DNA of 64,000 bases from Benincasa hispida (GCF_009727055.1 NC_052349.1:48342085-48406084), one strand, 5' to 3'; positions 1 through 11,388 are shown, numbered from the stretch's first letter. Notes: generated from the letters alone by a model not told the origin. Numbers and translations: made by a program.

Positions 1-138
1 GGATGCATCACAGACTCCACTATGGAAGCCGAATACATAGTTACTTGTGAAGCTGCTACTGATTTGGAAGTTGTTCCAAATATGACTTTGCCCATCACAC
101 TTTATTGTGATAACAGTGGTGCTATGTTAAACTCTAAG
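1..138 (+). pseudogene. Copia retrotransposon RNase H domain, left half
   Basis: The open frame reads through the Ty1/Copia RNase H hallmarks MEAEY (around base 22) and YCDNSGA (around base 104). In the family this enzyme removes RNA from RNA/DNA hybrids during reverse transcription. About 11 codons usual between CEAAT and DLEV are missing, so this copy is already defective. The frame stays coherent up to AAC TCT AAG (130-138), then runs into unrelated organelle-type sequence. The next family codons resume at 8971. A second member of the family at 44690-44930 shows the same MEAEY and YDNSGA motifs. The element begins left of the window. Confidence 0.88.
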
Positions 139-414
139 GGGACTCTTCTAGTAGCGAAGGAAAAGGGCAGAGCTTTTTTCGTCGTAATCGTAATAGTGGG
201 CGGGTCTCATGAGATCTATGCCGACCGTTGGAATCAAATGAAGGTCGCATTAGATATAAATTGTCGAGCCCAACCAAAAAAGATGGGGCTCGGTATAGCC
301 ACAGTCCGGGCCCGGGGAGAATGGTGATGGAGATGTATTGCGGCCTTTTCTTGTTCAATCAACTCGAACCTCATTCTTCTGCAGTTTATGTTACGGATCA
401 GCCCCACTCTTCAG

Positions 415-469
415 GCCAGCTGCTTTGCTCAGCATCTTCTGCCGATTGTCAGCCTGTTCAGTTGACCCT
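415..469 (+). repeat. Inverted repeat arm, partner at 7864-7916
   Basis: The segment containing CAGCATCTTCTGCCGATT is found again in reverse complement at 7864-7916 with a few mismatches. Short dispersed repeats of this kind are common in plant mitochondrial DNA, and they support a mitochondrial source for the insertion. Confidence 0.75.
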
Positions 470-1422
470 TTTTTTCGCTTGTTCGTCAAGCTTTCGAGCA
501 ACTCTTTCAACTGCCGCCGGGTTGATATTGTATTGGGCAGGCTTGACTGTCATGGTATGCGTATTGGCTTCAAAACTAGACATAAGAGCCTACTGTGCAC
601 CTCCTCGATTCCGGTTCAAAGAACTCCGGATTGAAAAAGGGCGGATGCTATATCGCATTTGGCTTTGATTGACCCATGTTAAAAATTTGATAATCTCACC
701 AAATCTCTAATTTCTTTTTTTTTTTATATATATATTTAAAATCAATAATAATAAGATGAATGAGACTTTAGGTAACCCCAAAAGGTGGTAGGGTCTCAAT
801 GTACCATTTATATCTACACGGCTGCTTCGTTTTTTTTGGAACGCAAGCCCTCCTTACTTCAGTATGTCTTTTAGTATACTGGCCATCTTCTTCTTAATGG
901 CTGCCTGCCATCTTCCTTGTCGCCGTCCTTTGGCTTGGCTTATAAACTTTCAACGCCATCTTGTCTTTCTTTCTACCTTGTTCTTTGGATGCTTTCCCCG
1001 AATCGAGGTCTTAGCTACTCGTTTTCGAATGATCTTCTCCCGGTCTAATAGAGACTATTTTACCATCCAAATTGAGACTATCAAAAAGTGAAAAAAGTGG
1101 TGATTCAAACAAAGACTCTTTCTGGAAAGTGGTTACTATAACTTCATGAGCATACCTAGTATACGAGAAGGATGGAAATACCTGGTGAAATTGATTATCC
1201 AATTCTATTAAAGCAAAATTTAACAGTATATCTGTTATAAATTCAGAGGCTCCACGAAATTTGATTCGTGATTTTTCAGAATGGTTCGAAGAGAAAATGG
1301 ATTATGGGATTGTGTGACTTGAACTATTGATTGGGCCATGTAGATATATATATGTCTTTTTATCTGTCACATTGGGATTCATAACCAAATGTGTCTTTAT
1401 GTATTGAACTAACTTCGGGATT

Positions 1423-1535
1423 GGACACAGTATAAAAGATCTTTTAGAAGCACATATTCCGCTGGGGGGACGATTGGGGCGTGGACATAAAGGTCTTTAT
1501 GACACAATCAATAATTTGCTTCATTTTCAATTAGG
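1423..1535 (+). pseudogene. psaB: psaB (photosystem I P700 apoprotein A2) internal fragment
   Basis: The translated segment contains the photosystem I A2 stretches [26 protein letters not shown] and HFQLG in order, about 37 codons from the middle of a protein of roughly 734 residues. The usual second proline of IPPGG is leucine here, and NNSIH reads NNLLH. After FQLG the sequence diverges and hits a stop. It is a plastid gene scrap, most likely carried inside mitochondrial DNA before transfer to the nucleus. It lies upstream of the psaA piece at 2755, although in plastids psaA precedes psaB, so the two pieces are not one intact transfer. Confidence 0.9.
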
Positions 1536-2754
1536 TACCTGGATCAATTAGAGTTCACGCTGCCCGCCCTGAACAAATAGGAGGCGTGGGCCACAGGTCG
1601 CACGGTCGAGCTGCTTCGCCCCTCTCCCTATCAGTCGAGCTGCTTCGTGGACATATATGAAATGGAATAAAGATGGACCAAGCTACTTATGAATGTAACC
1701 ACAATTAACATCACTACGGTCGGGCTATCGCACACGGAGTCAGAAGTGAATTACGAGTTGGACCCTTTTGCGAATCGAGCGAGTCCGCTCTAGAAAGTCA
1801 CTGATAACTTCTTCTCGCAATGAGACAGAGTACACTGATATCGATGAGAGGTATAGAATTACAGACAGAGTGAGATGTAGAACTTGTACTAGATTGAAAG
1901 AATCAATGGCAATAGAATTCCTGCTCAGGTTAAATGTAACTCTAAGGCACTTGTTGATGCTCAACATGCTAATTCTAGCATCTTTTCATAGGTTTTTGCT
2001 GACTCTCTCCTCTAGTAAAAGAGTTTACCATCTGAACCTGGAGCTTTCTAAATTCCTTTCCTAAAGCTTTTGAAGAAAAAGCGAATCAGAGCCATGCGAG
2101 GGAGGACAGTGAGCACTATTATATAAATGAGGTAATAGAAGTCAGACTTCTCTGCAGGCCTCATATTAATCTTAGAAAAGAGATGCTTCTTTCTCATGTT
2201 CATTGACGGAAGTCTTTGGCTAACCATTTCTACTTCTCAAAAAAAGAATACCAAAATGATTCATAAGGTGCCCCTGGATTAGATCATAACTGCATTCTTA
2301 AGTCACTATAGATTTATTGGGAAGTGCATATGTTGTATACCCTTCTCTGCTACCAAATCATAGATCTTCCAGAGAAGACCAAAGCGAATGAGCTCACTCG
2401 ATTCGTGTCTGATCCTCCATTCTTTCTCATAGACTGATGCTGAAAATCTTTCTTAAGGAAAGAACATTTAGTAAGGACTGATAAAGCTAGAAGAGGTTTT
2501 TTATGCTATTTCAACATCCAACGAGATTGAAGAGTCCTTAATAGGGGACTATGTCAATACCCTTGAAAAGAAATTAAACACTAATTTAGCTGCTCTGTCT
2601 CTCGCTGTCTTAAGTTCAGTGTTGTGTTTTGGCTGGGCTCTCGCATGTCCAGGGTCCGTCCCGAGAGAGCGGAGCGTACCGCCCTGCCATAGTCGCGAGT
2701 CTGTTTATAGTCGCGGGTCTCTTTGTATGTGTTTTCCGGAAAGAGGAGGACTCA

Positions 2755-2928
2755 ATGATTATTCGTTCGCTGGAACCAGAAGTCAAAATTTTGGTAGATA
2801 GGGATCCCATAAAAACTTCTTTCAAGGAATGGGCCAGACCGGGTCATTTCTCGAGAACAATAGCTAAGGGTCCTGATACTACCACTTGGATCTGGAACCT
2901 TCATGCTGATGCTCACGATTTCGATAGT
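2755..2928 (+). pseudogene. psaA: psaA (photosystem I P700 apoprotein A1) 5' fragment
   Basis: The start ATG and the first 58 codons of photosystem I A1 are readable: MIIRS at the start, then [30 protein letters not shown] and HADAHDFDS. Roughly 60 bases before the ATG also look like the plastid psaA leader, including a GGAGGA ribosome-binding-like stretch eight bases or so before the start. After FDS the frame continues into unrelated codons and stops near 3004, so over 90% of the gene is absent. It cannot make a photosystem subunit and is a plastid-derived scrap inside the organelle insertion. Confidence 0.93.
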
Positions 2929-3330
2929 GGCATTGCCCATATATGTGAAACCCTGTCAAATGAACCATATCTCTACAAGTTCTATCTTCCTACAAGAAAG
3001 GAATGATTCTTCTTAGGCTGAAACCAGCTCAATCCAATCAGATCCCTCTTTCGAGGGACTTGTCTTGTACTCCATTAGGCAAAAAGTGCAGTCGAAGGCC
3101 CGTAATGAGATTTGATTTCGGAGATCGCGAGATTGGATTTCTTTTTCATAAAAAACGAAGCTTATTATTCTCTTCTTGCTTATCACCGACTTTCCGAGCT
3201 GACGCCCCTTGAATTCCAAACAATTGAAATTATGGAAATTTATGAAATATAGTGGGGCCCCCCTTATTTTGAGTGCCCTAGTAGTCGCGCTCTTACCCAG
3301 GTGCTGCATTGTTCGGAGGAGGTGATTTTG

Positions 3331-3407
3331 GTAAACCGATGAATGAGCTGAGGCTCCCATGTCTCGCCGATCCTTCGAAAAAGTCAGGTCATCAAACGAC
3401 TCATAGG
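3331..3407 (-). repeat. Inverted repeat arm with conserved reading frame, partner at 6301-6378
   Basis: The reverse complement of this 77-bp stretch resembles 6301-6378. In both copies the same frame is open and reads a related peptide with the core RRDMGASAH followed by SVY. The two copies differ at several residues. This may be a duplicated piece of an unrecognised mitochondrial ORF. Confidence 0.7.
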
Positions 3408-3821
3408 GAGTCAGAAGCAAGTGGAGTCAAAGGCGGGTCAAACTCACATAAGCGGAGGGGGAGACGGGTTAAATAACGAAAGAAAGATGGAACCAGATGC
3501 ATTCTTAAAAGAAAGCGCTTTGCCTTACCTATGATGCAAAATCAAATTGGATGATGCAAGCTGGAGAGGGTCCCCAGTGAATGTGAAATATAGGTTTCAG
3601 AAAAAGGAATCGAGGTTATGAGAGTAAGTGGAGTTGGGCGGGCTACTCTCCAGGGCCTCATTCATATCTCGAGGAGTGCGTTAGTTTTCGACTGAGGGAC
3701 AAGTCAGTGTACTTTAAGAAGCTGTTGAGTACCCGATGAGATAGATTGAAATGTATCTATTTTCGTCCCACACAGAGACAAAAGGCTGATCTTTGAATAG
3801 GAAAAAGAGTGGATCTGCAGG

Positions 3822-4059
3822 GAATTAGCTTATTCGAAAGGAAAGGTAACTGACTGCGTATCAGCTGTTCTATAACCATATTTGAGCCCAAAGAAGAAAA
3901 AGAACGAACTAAAGCGAGGAGCTGTCTCTTATACACATCTAGATGTGTATAAGAGACAGGAATTAGCTTATTCGAAAGGAAAGGTAACTGACTGCGTATC
4001 AGCTGTTCTATAACCATATTTGAGCCCAAAGAAGAAAAAGAACGAACTAAAGCGAGGAG
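3822..4059. other. Assembly artefact: Nextera mate-pair junction with duplicated 100-bp flanks
   Basis: Bases 3922-3940 are CTGTCTCTTATACACATCT, the 19-bp Tn5 mosaic end, followed directly by its reverse complement at 3941-3959. This is the circularisation junction adapter of Nextera mate-pair libraries, not plant DNA. The 100 bases on the left (3822-3921) are repeated on the right (3960-4059), as expected when an untrimmed mate-pair read fills a gap. The reverse-strand ORF crossing it (3757-4110) contains the tell-tale peptide SYTHLDVYKRQ and is false. Confidence 0.98.
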
Positions 4060-5548
4060 TTCATTGGCCATACATAGTGAAGGGGGATTTTCTCTTGCCT
4101 TTTCTGACATAATTCGGGGCTATCGGTTCTACGAAATTACGTGAGAGAAAGAACCTCTTGGTGGAGTCCCCCCGAGATTTCCGAGATGCTAGCACAATTG
4201 ACCTTGAGAGAGAAAGGGCTTGGCATTTCACTCTTTGTTGTGGGGTTGTCATGGATTGGCCGGCCATACGGATAAGGAAGTCCGAGGAGTTTCGTTCCCA
4301 TTGGAGATGCAAGTATTGTCGTAGCTGTTGTCGAGGGGAGATGCGAGCACTTTTGCCGAAGCAGGAGCGGGAGCAACTTCTAGAGCAAATTCTGATTAAA
4401 CTCGATCACTTGGCGAGGGGGTGTAGGAGGTCTTTTTGAGTGCATGTTTTTCATATCGATCAAGTGGGTTTCATTTCATTTTCAACATATAGTCCTACTC
4501 CAAAAGATCAGTAGTCGGGACCTGTTGCTTCCCTTCGAGTCGCTTCCTCAGATTTTGGATCCCTCTTTCAGGTTCGTCGATTTTTTCGACGTTTCTTATC
4601 CTGTTATGTTACTCTCGGGTTTGTCGGACCGCCTACCCTTGGTACTCGGGATACAGGAATATAACTCGGAATGGATAGTGGAAATTCTCTCTCGGGCTAG
4701 TTGTGATTGGTTGGATTCGTGTTTGGTAGTATGATCGATATGCCGATCATCCTCCTCTCTTACTGGGGTAAACAAACGCTTTCTAACAGCCTATTAGACC
4801 TAGCAAGGAAAGCTGGAGTAGAATAGAACGCCGAGGAGCTACCAGAGTAGGGGGTTTTAACTGCCCTGATAGACGAAAAGCCAATCATCTCTATGGTAGG
4901 GAAATGGACCAGGGTCCCGGAAGATTGCTTTAGTAGATTCGGGAGATATTGTGCTATAAGGGAAATGTGAGACTGATCTCAAGAAGGCAAAGAAAAAATG
5001 GGGCATTCGGATGCTTCCAAGATAGAAAAGATAGTGATAAAGGAATCAACAGTTGCTCCTGAACCCTTGAATTTGACATATAGGTTGTTCAATCAGTCAT
5101 TCCCTGCAACTTATCGTACTGATTCTCATTTCGGTGATTTCCAAAAAGTCTTTATTGCATTTTTAGAGCAAGAAGCAGAACTACAAGAAAAATGAAAATA
5201 TGTGCATCATTGCCTTAAAAACAAACGACCAGTTTCCCAGCCGAAAGAATGGGGAAACAAATGCGCTAAGACCTGTAGTAAGCCAGAGTAAGATGTATGA
5301 GGGTGCGAGTCACAAGAGTCTTCGAATGTCGAATTATAGAATCTCCGGGGCTTTCCTAACCACTCTCATTTTGTTTTTTTTATCTTCTTTGTCTGAAAAT
5401 GGGTTTGGAATATCAATGTAACATACTATTTGACTCTGTTTAACAGATATTCTTCTTTACAGGTACAATCAATACAATAGTGAGGGCGTAGGGCGATCGG
5501 ACCAGGCCAAGTCAGAAAGGCTTTAATGACTCAAGGTTCATATTAGGG

Positions 5549-5707
5549 AAGGGAGAGTGAGGGGAAGAGGGGGCTGCCCTCGGCCTGATCATCCTATTCG
5601 CTCCAACAGACAGGCATGGTTCTGTAGNAAGGGAGAGTGAGGGGAAGAGGGGGCTGCCCTCGGCCTGATCATCCTATTCGCTCCAACAGACAGGCATGGT
5701 TCTGTAG
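5549..5707. other. Assembly artefact: N-gap with duplicated 79-bp flanks
   Basis: A single N at 5628 separates two identical 79-bp copies (5549-5627 and 5629-5707). An exact duplication abutting a lone N indicates two overlapping contig ends that were joined without merging. The locus probably has one copy. Confidence 0.9.
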
Positions 5708-8700
5708 TCAAAGCAACTTTGTCACTATGGGCCAACCCTTTCTCTTGACATACCACAGGGCAGGGGTAGCGAAGCTAAGAAGGATAGAAGCCGGAGGCGA
5801 AGGAGGCATTTACGCTCACTAGACCGGAAGATTATTCCACTTCAACCAAGCTCCCACTACAGCACGGGGAATGAATAGCTCTTGCTACAAAACTAGCACC
5901 CTACTCTGTTACTGGTCCAAACATACAGCCTTCCTTATGGGGAGAGCTATAAAGAGAAGACCGTTTCGTGCTTTCCGTGCATTGGGGTACACCCATAGGT
6001 GGTGCACGCCATGTGATTGAAAAAATTCGAACATGTTCCACTTTTTCAAAAAAACAACCCGTGCTCATCCTTTTTCCAAATCTTTGGGGGCTATGGATTG
6101 GCTTTTGGCCCGGCCTTGCTCTTTTTAAAAGGCACCGATTCACGACCTTCAGACAGGATGCTCTAGTTGCTGCTGGTAGCTCTTAGCTGAATGCCTTGCT
6201 TCGCCCCACTAGCTGTAGGCAGGACCTAGGTGGACCAAAATTGAAAGATGTAATTGTTTTTTTTAGCACTGTTGATAGTTTTGTTTACAACACACATACC
6301 CCTATGAGCCGTTTGACGACCCAACTTTTTTGAAGGGTCGGCGGGATATGGGAGCCTCAGCTCATGCATCGGTTTACCGAAGCTGCCACAGGATTGTGAA
6401 AATCTACTGTGTGTAAAAGGACCAACGATGATTTATAGGGAATCTTTCGCCCGGGAAGGTGGATCAAAGAAAGGTAGCTTGCTTCTCTCCTGGACGGATG
6501 GCGGCAGCCGACTTCATTTCTTTTCTTTCCAAGCTGTTTGACCGAAAGAATAAAAGAAGTGCGTATGTTCAGAACACGAGAAAAAAAGAGATATCTAAAG
6601 CAGTTCCTCTTCCTGCTGCGCTTTATCGCCCGGTGATTCTCAAATATCGCAGAACAGAATTTGGTGACGAAAGGTATAACTTGTACAAATCTTTCCATTT
6701 TTCAATTCGATCCGATCCATTCGTTCGTCGAGCTATTTACTCGATCGTAGACAACCCGCTCAAAAGGCAAGGGGAATGAATTCGAGAACTTGATTGACAT
6801 TGAAAGATATGTGTACCAAACAAGCAATATGCCGATTGATGTACCAACCAAGCTAGCTCGACCGAGATATTTGATTGGACAGAAGAACAACGGATTGAAT
6901 AGGGCTCCGGCTTAGTTTCTTGTGTACCAGATAGAAGACAAGGACAAGATCCAAATCTTGTCCAAGCCCTGAAGGGGATCTTTCAGGTGGGCGGGGTTAT
7001 CGGTTTTGTTCTGTTCTCTCTCTCTACCTCTTCTTTTTTACTTAACTTAACAATCTTTTGAAGCCGAGCCTTTCCAGCAATGGGGCCTAGGGACCGATAT
7101 GATGATTGGTTTAGGTAGGGTGCCTTAACCTTTTCTGTCTGATGACTTGCTAAGAAAGTAAACTTGACCCCTAGCTACCTTTTACCTAGTGCTTAAACTC
7201 ACCGATACTGCTTTGAGAGACTGCAGGCTTAATCGAGACTGTTAAAAACTTCTCGGATTAAACAAAATCTATTTAGATCTCATTAGTCAAGGCACTGCCA
7301 GTACTTACTTTATTGACATTCTGTCTACATATGGCCCTTTTGTAGGTATGAGTTCAGATGGAGAAGATTCTGATACGAAAATCTCACCAATGGGGATTAG
7401 TCAGATTCGGCAGCTGAGGATCGCTTTGTGCTTGACTCCACTCACTACCTTTTAGCGTGAATGGATAAAGAAAGGCCCTAAAAAAATTATAGTATAGTAT
7501 GTTCCGCGGCTTCGGCAGCCCTGCTCCATTAGGTAGCCACACCGAGGGGGCTTTGTCCCTCTTTGCTACTCTAAGAAGCTAATTCTCAGATGTGACTCTT
7601 CCCGGCCTGGCCGCTTAGTCGCAGGAAGATTCCTTAACTGAGGTCGCGTCCTACCAGTTCGCTAAGTAGACTTACTCTACCGAGGGGCAACAAAGGCTGG
7701 AACTATTCCTGCCAAAAACATAGTGCGTGTTTGGTAAAAATAGAATGATCCCTTGGCTCGGGCAAGAAAAGGAAAAGGTTGTCGTACTCTTACCTTTTCC
7801 GTCGGACGATAGGAAAGTTTGAGCTGAAAGATTGAATCATACCGGGTGATTGGAATCCTCTGAGGTCAACTGAACAGGTTGATAATCGGCAGAAGATGCT
7901 GAGAAAAGCAACTGGCATTAAATACGTCGATAAGAAATCCGCGTAAGAGCCGGATTGCACTTCATAGATCATTAAATCCTCCAATATGAAGAGTAAATTG
8001 GAGGGGCTTACCCTCTGGTGAATGAACTCAAGCTTAAGTGTTACCGGTCTATGAACTGATACAGATTCATTGAAATAACATATATAGAATGAAGAACTAA
8101 TATCGAAGGAATGAGTCACAAACAATTGAAAAGAAATAGCAACTATTTAATTAACTATACCATTGAGGATTGGGGTTATTTACATCCGAAAGTTGAAATT
8201 GCTGTAAATACTGGTTAACTACATGATCGACCGTGTTTCCCATAAACTATTATGAGTTCGAGCTTGAGGACGAAGAGGATGAACATTTTCTTTTTTCTAT
8301 CCATTCAGAAGGATGCCTCTCTAACAACTATTCATCTGCAAAGATCTCGCCCAAATAGAGAAGTGAATATAAAGGCCAAAGAGTGATCTTTGAACGCTAC
8401 TACGCATCCTTTAAAAAGAGTCTCGTGTAAGGTAGGTTTGGGTATAACATTGGGCTTTTAACCTAATGATAAGAATGCCTCTGAGATTCAATCATAAACC
8501 ACTTTTCCTTGGTTGTATGTAAACTCCCCCCCCCCCCTTCACCCCCCACCGCTAGAGAGCGTATCGAGGATTTGGAGGGAGGGCTGCAAGTGCTGCGGGC
8601 GAAGCAGCAAGCACTCATAGTGTAGGCAGTCACCCACGGGCCTCGTCTCTTAGGGGTCGCGCCCTCTCTTCCTGATTGGACAAGTACGTAGAGATCTTCG

Positions 8701-8970
8701 TGGTACCGGGGAAGGAGTCTCAATCGATCTTTTCTAGGATTCCTTATCACGCCACGTGGACGATTTCCTTGGACCATGTAAGAATTCGTCGTCCGATTCA
8801 TCTTCTTGTTCCTGGATGCTTCATAGGAATCCATCGCTACCCCCCGCTGTCATCAGTGACTCATAGGTTTCCCTCAGCTCAGTCTTTTTGGTTCTTGAGA
8901 ATGGTCCACCTCTTCCAGGACCAATGCCTTTTTATAGTATTAGGGCATTCCACATATGCTTTATAAAGCC

Positions 8971-9180
8971 AAAGATGCTAGGAGTCATCAAAGAGCAAAC
9001 AATTGAATGGAAATATCATTGATTTGGGAGATTTGCATCGAGGTGACGTGACTGTCATGAGAATGCTTTGGAGCACAACGTTGCTAATCCATTTACAAAG
9101 GCTTTCACAAATAAAGTGTTCAAGGGTCATCTTCAAAGTCTAGGTCTACGCGATATGCGACATATTGTCCACGGCAAGTG
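8971..9180 (+). pseudogene. Copia retrotransposon RNase H domain, right half
   Basis: The codons following the break at 138 resume here: AAA GAT GCT AGG AGT CAT corresponds to the family's K-E-P-R-S-H, then EHNVANPFTKAF and KVFKGHLQSLGLRDM near the normal C-terminus. Two small deletions shift the frame between about 9015 and 9070 and there are in-frame stops, so it is dead. Together with 1-138 it is a single RNase H domain split by the organelle insertion. The element's polypurine tract and 3' LTR are not visible. The Gypsy LTR begins about 20 bases further on. Confidence 0.88.
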
Positions 9181-9201
9181 GGAGATGTTACTGGGGTATA
9201 G

Positions 9202-11371
9202 TGTAACATCCCAAAATTTTGTTCTTAATGTAATTTCAGTATTTGTAATATTCAAGATCATTTTTTAATTTTGGAAATTTAATTGGATTACTGAGATTTA
9301 ATTGGAAATTATGCCACCCAATCTTAATTTTTAAATCAATGTCGAGAATATAATTCAATTTTGGAGGGAAGGGTTGGTTTTGAGATTTGTGGGAGGAAAG
9401 GATTTAACAATGCAAAATAAGATATGATAGATAAAATAAAAAATAAAATTTATATTTAATATTATATTATATTTTATCTTTTCTTTTTTTTCCTTTTTCT
9501 TCTCAGTTCCCCCCCCCCCCCCCCCACACAACACAGAGACTCAAGCCTCCCTCTCTGAAACCCACGCGATCGAGACCCCAGAACTCCCACCATTTTCCCT
9601 TGCTGTCGTATGCCCTAGTAGTACCACCACTCACCAGCCGAACCGCTTGCCTTACCCTGTGTCCGTGTCAATCAAGTTCGTTGTCTAGAATCTGTCACCA
9701 TTCGGGTTTCGTCTGGTGCCGTCCAACCCAGTCGTTGTTCGCCAACTGTCCATCGACGCCTCTGTGGATGCCAACGAACGTTGCCTAGTCGACGTTATTT
9801 GTTTTGTCACCAGATCTATTTTTGGGTAAGATCTTGGTGGGTTTTATGAATTTTCTTGAATGGATCTTGATTACCCATTTGATTTTGGGTTAATTTTGAT
9901 AAAATCCATTATGTGTGGGCCATAGATTCGAGTTTTAGCGGAGTTTGAAGATGAAAAACGTGTTGTGCAGTGTTACAAAGGTTTGATTTTGGGAAGTTTT
10001 GGTACCTTTGGCCCTTTTGGATTTAGGGTAATTGTTGAAAATTTAGTTATTAATTATTGGTTTTTATTTATGTTCAGATTGGACACGGACACATAAATTG
10101 AACTTTGGAACTGACTTCGAACCAAGCCACAACTTTGTTAAGCGTAATTTGGGGACCTTTGGTAATTTGCTTAAATTCAATTAGACCCCAATGAATAAGT
10201 TGAAAGCATTGGATTTATTGTTTTTGGCCAGGGGTGCTAAATTAAGGATTGTAATTTATGTTATAGGAGGTATTCTGGTCTTCCAAAAGTGCTAAAGGAT
10301 TCACTGCTTGGATTAATTTTGGGAATATCGATTTGAGGTAAGTAATGTTACTACTAGAATTGCCCATGTGCCAGGCAATATAGTTATGATTTATTGAGAA
10401 TTTTTGTTGACTAGATGTTCATATATGCCTTCTATGTTATGAGGATTTATTAGACTAGATGTACATAAAGATATTTGAGTGCTAGCATGATTTGATATAT
10501 TATTATTCTATGAGATTCTATTTGATATGAGGATGATGATATGTATGTTTATGTTATAGAGCCATGTTATGATACCTTTGATGTTGCAATAGTAATAGCG
10601 TCCTCACTGTTAGTTAAATACCCACTAAAGGTTGTGTTTCCTTCGAAATTCACTAGAGGTGGTGGTTTCCTTTGGGATCCACCAGAGGTTGTGTTTTCTT
10701 TTGGATTCACTAGAGGTAGTACTTTCCTTCGGGATTCTCCAGAGGTTGTGTTTTCTTCAGGATTCACTAGAGGTGGTATCTCCTTCGGGGTTCACTAGAG
10801 GTTGTGGGTCCTATGGGACTTACTAGAGGTACTGGGTATACTTAACTATAGTAGGATGAAATTAAGATATTAATGTATATATGTGTTCCATGAGGACTAG
10901 GGGCGTGCTTACGTCCCACTAAAGATAGGTGTCTAGAGGACATAGATGCCTATCCTGACCCCAGTAGTGGGGGTTGCTTACTGAGTATTTTATACTCACC
11001 ATTTTTCATGTGGATGTTTCAGGTAAGGGTGGGGACGTGCCGACTAATGACAAGAGGAATCCATGACGAGCCACTAGGGACCAGTTTTGTGCTTTCGCTC
11101 ACGATATTTAGATTTCTTTTCATGTTTTTCAGTTTTCAGTTTTGATGTTTGAAGCTTACTGTTAAGATTTGTTTTCAAACTTATTTATTATCATCTATGA
11201 TTTATGGGTACCTTATCATTTGATTTTAATATTTGAATTTAATGGAGGTATTTTAAATTTACCTTATTTATTTAGCATTTATTTCACTATAAAAAGGTGT
11301 CATTTTAAGTTCCATCCATGCATATGTTTTGTAACGGCCTAGCCTTAGTCCTAGGGGGTCGGGTCGTTACA
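9202..11371 (+). mobile_element. Gypsy-A 5' LTR (Ty3/Gypsy)
   Basis: A 2170-bp LTR bounded by perfect 6-bp inverted termini, TGTAAC at 9202 and GTTACA ending at 11371, followed at once by a primer-binding site. It contains a C-homopolymer (about 9508-9525), a minisatellite (10622-10835) and no convincing protein-coding capacity. The matching 3' LTR is not in the window. The internal region continues through gag (11590-11804, 18463-19200), protease, RT (19770-20401, 38053 on), RNase H and the start of integrase, ending at about 39216. Confidence 0.9.
10622..10835 (+). repeat. Minisatellite in the Gypsy-A LTR, about 28-29 bp x 7
   Basis: Seven to eight imperfect units each contain CACTAGAGGT or CACCAGAGGT followed by a T-rich stretch and TTCGGGATT-like ends. 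The unit is 28-29 bp, so frames drift and the ORF at 10541-10798 is just the translated repeat. The U3/R position of this array within the LTR is not known. Confidence 0.88.
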
Positions 11372-11388
11372 ATTGGTATCAGAGCCCA
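11372..11388 (+). other. Gypsy-A primer-binding site (initiator tRNA-Met)
   Basis: Immediately after the LTR terminus comes ATTGGTATCAGAGCCC. TGGTATCAGAGC is complementary to the 3' end of plant initiator tRNA-Met, the usual primer for minus-strand DNA synthesis in this class. Its position fixes both the LTR end and the plus orientation. Confidence 0.92.

Larger units (their letters stand above)
139..8970. other. Mitochondrial-type organelle DNA insertion (NUMT) with plastid-derived scraps
   Basis: About 8.8 kb separates two halves of one Copia RNase H domain and differs in texture from the AT-rich surroundings: near-balanced base composition, many short ORFs, short inverted repeats, and fragments of plastid psaB and psaA. 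Plant mitochondrial genomes typically look like this, non-coding with embedded plastid pieces, so mitochondrial origin is inferred. I recognised no intact mitochondrial protein gene, rRNA or tRNA. Modest ORFs at 4158-4439 (+), 6459-6779 (+) and 3013-3420 (-) match nothing I can name. The insert contains one mate-pair adapter (3922-3959) and one N-gap (5628), both with duplicated flanks, so its true length is slightly shorter. A plastid origin for more of it cannot be excluded. Confidence 0.75.

Noticed and set aside
2755..2928. A functional psaA gene
   Set aside because: Only the first 58 codons are present and the frame then runs into unrelated sequence.
3757..4110. Minus-strand ORF of 117 codons with an internal repeat
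   Set aside because: It crosses the adapter dimer; SYTHLDVYKRQ is translated Nextera adapter and the repeat is the duplicated flank.
6459..6779. A known mitochondrial ribosomal protein or other named gene
   Set aside because: The 106-codon frame is basic and plausible, but I could not match it to any mitochondrial protein I know, so no name is given.
10541..10798. ORF with repeated FTRGG-like peptides
   Set aside because: It is the translation of a minisatellite in an LTR whose unit length changes between 28 and 29, so no frame is kept.
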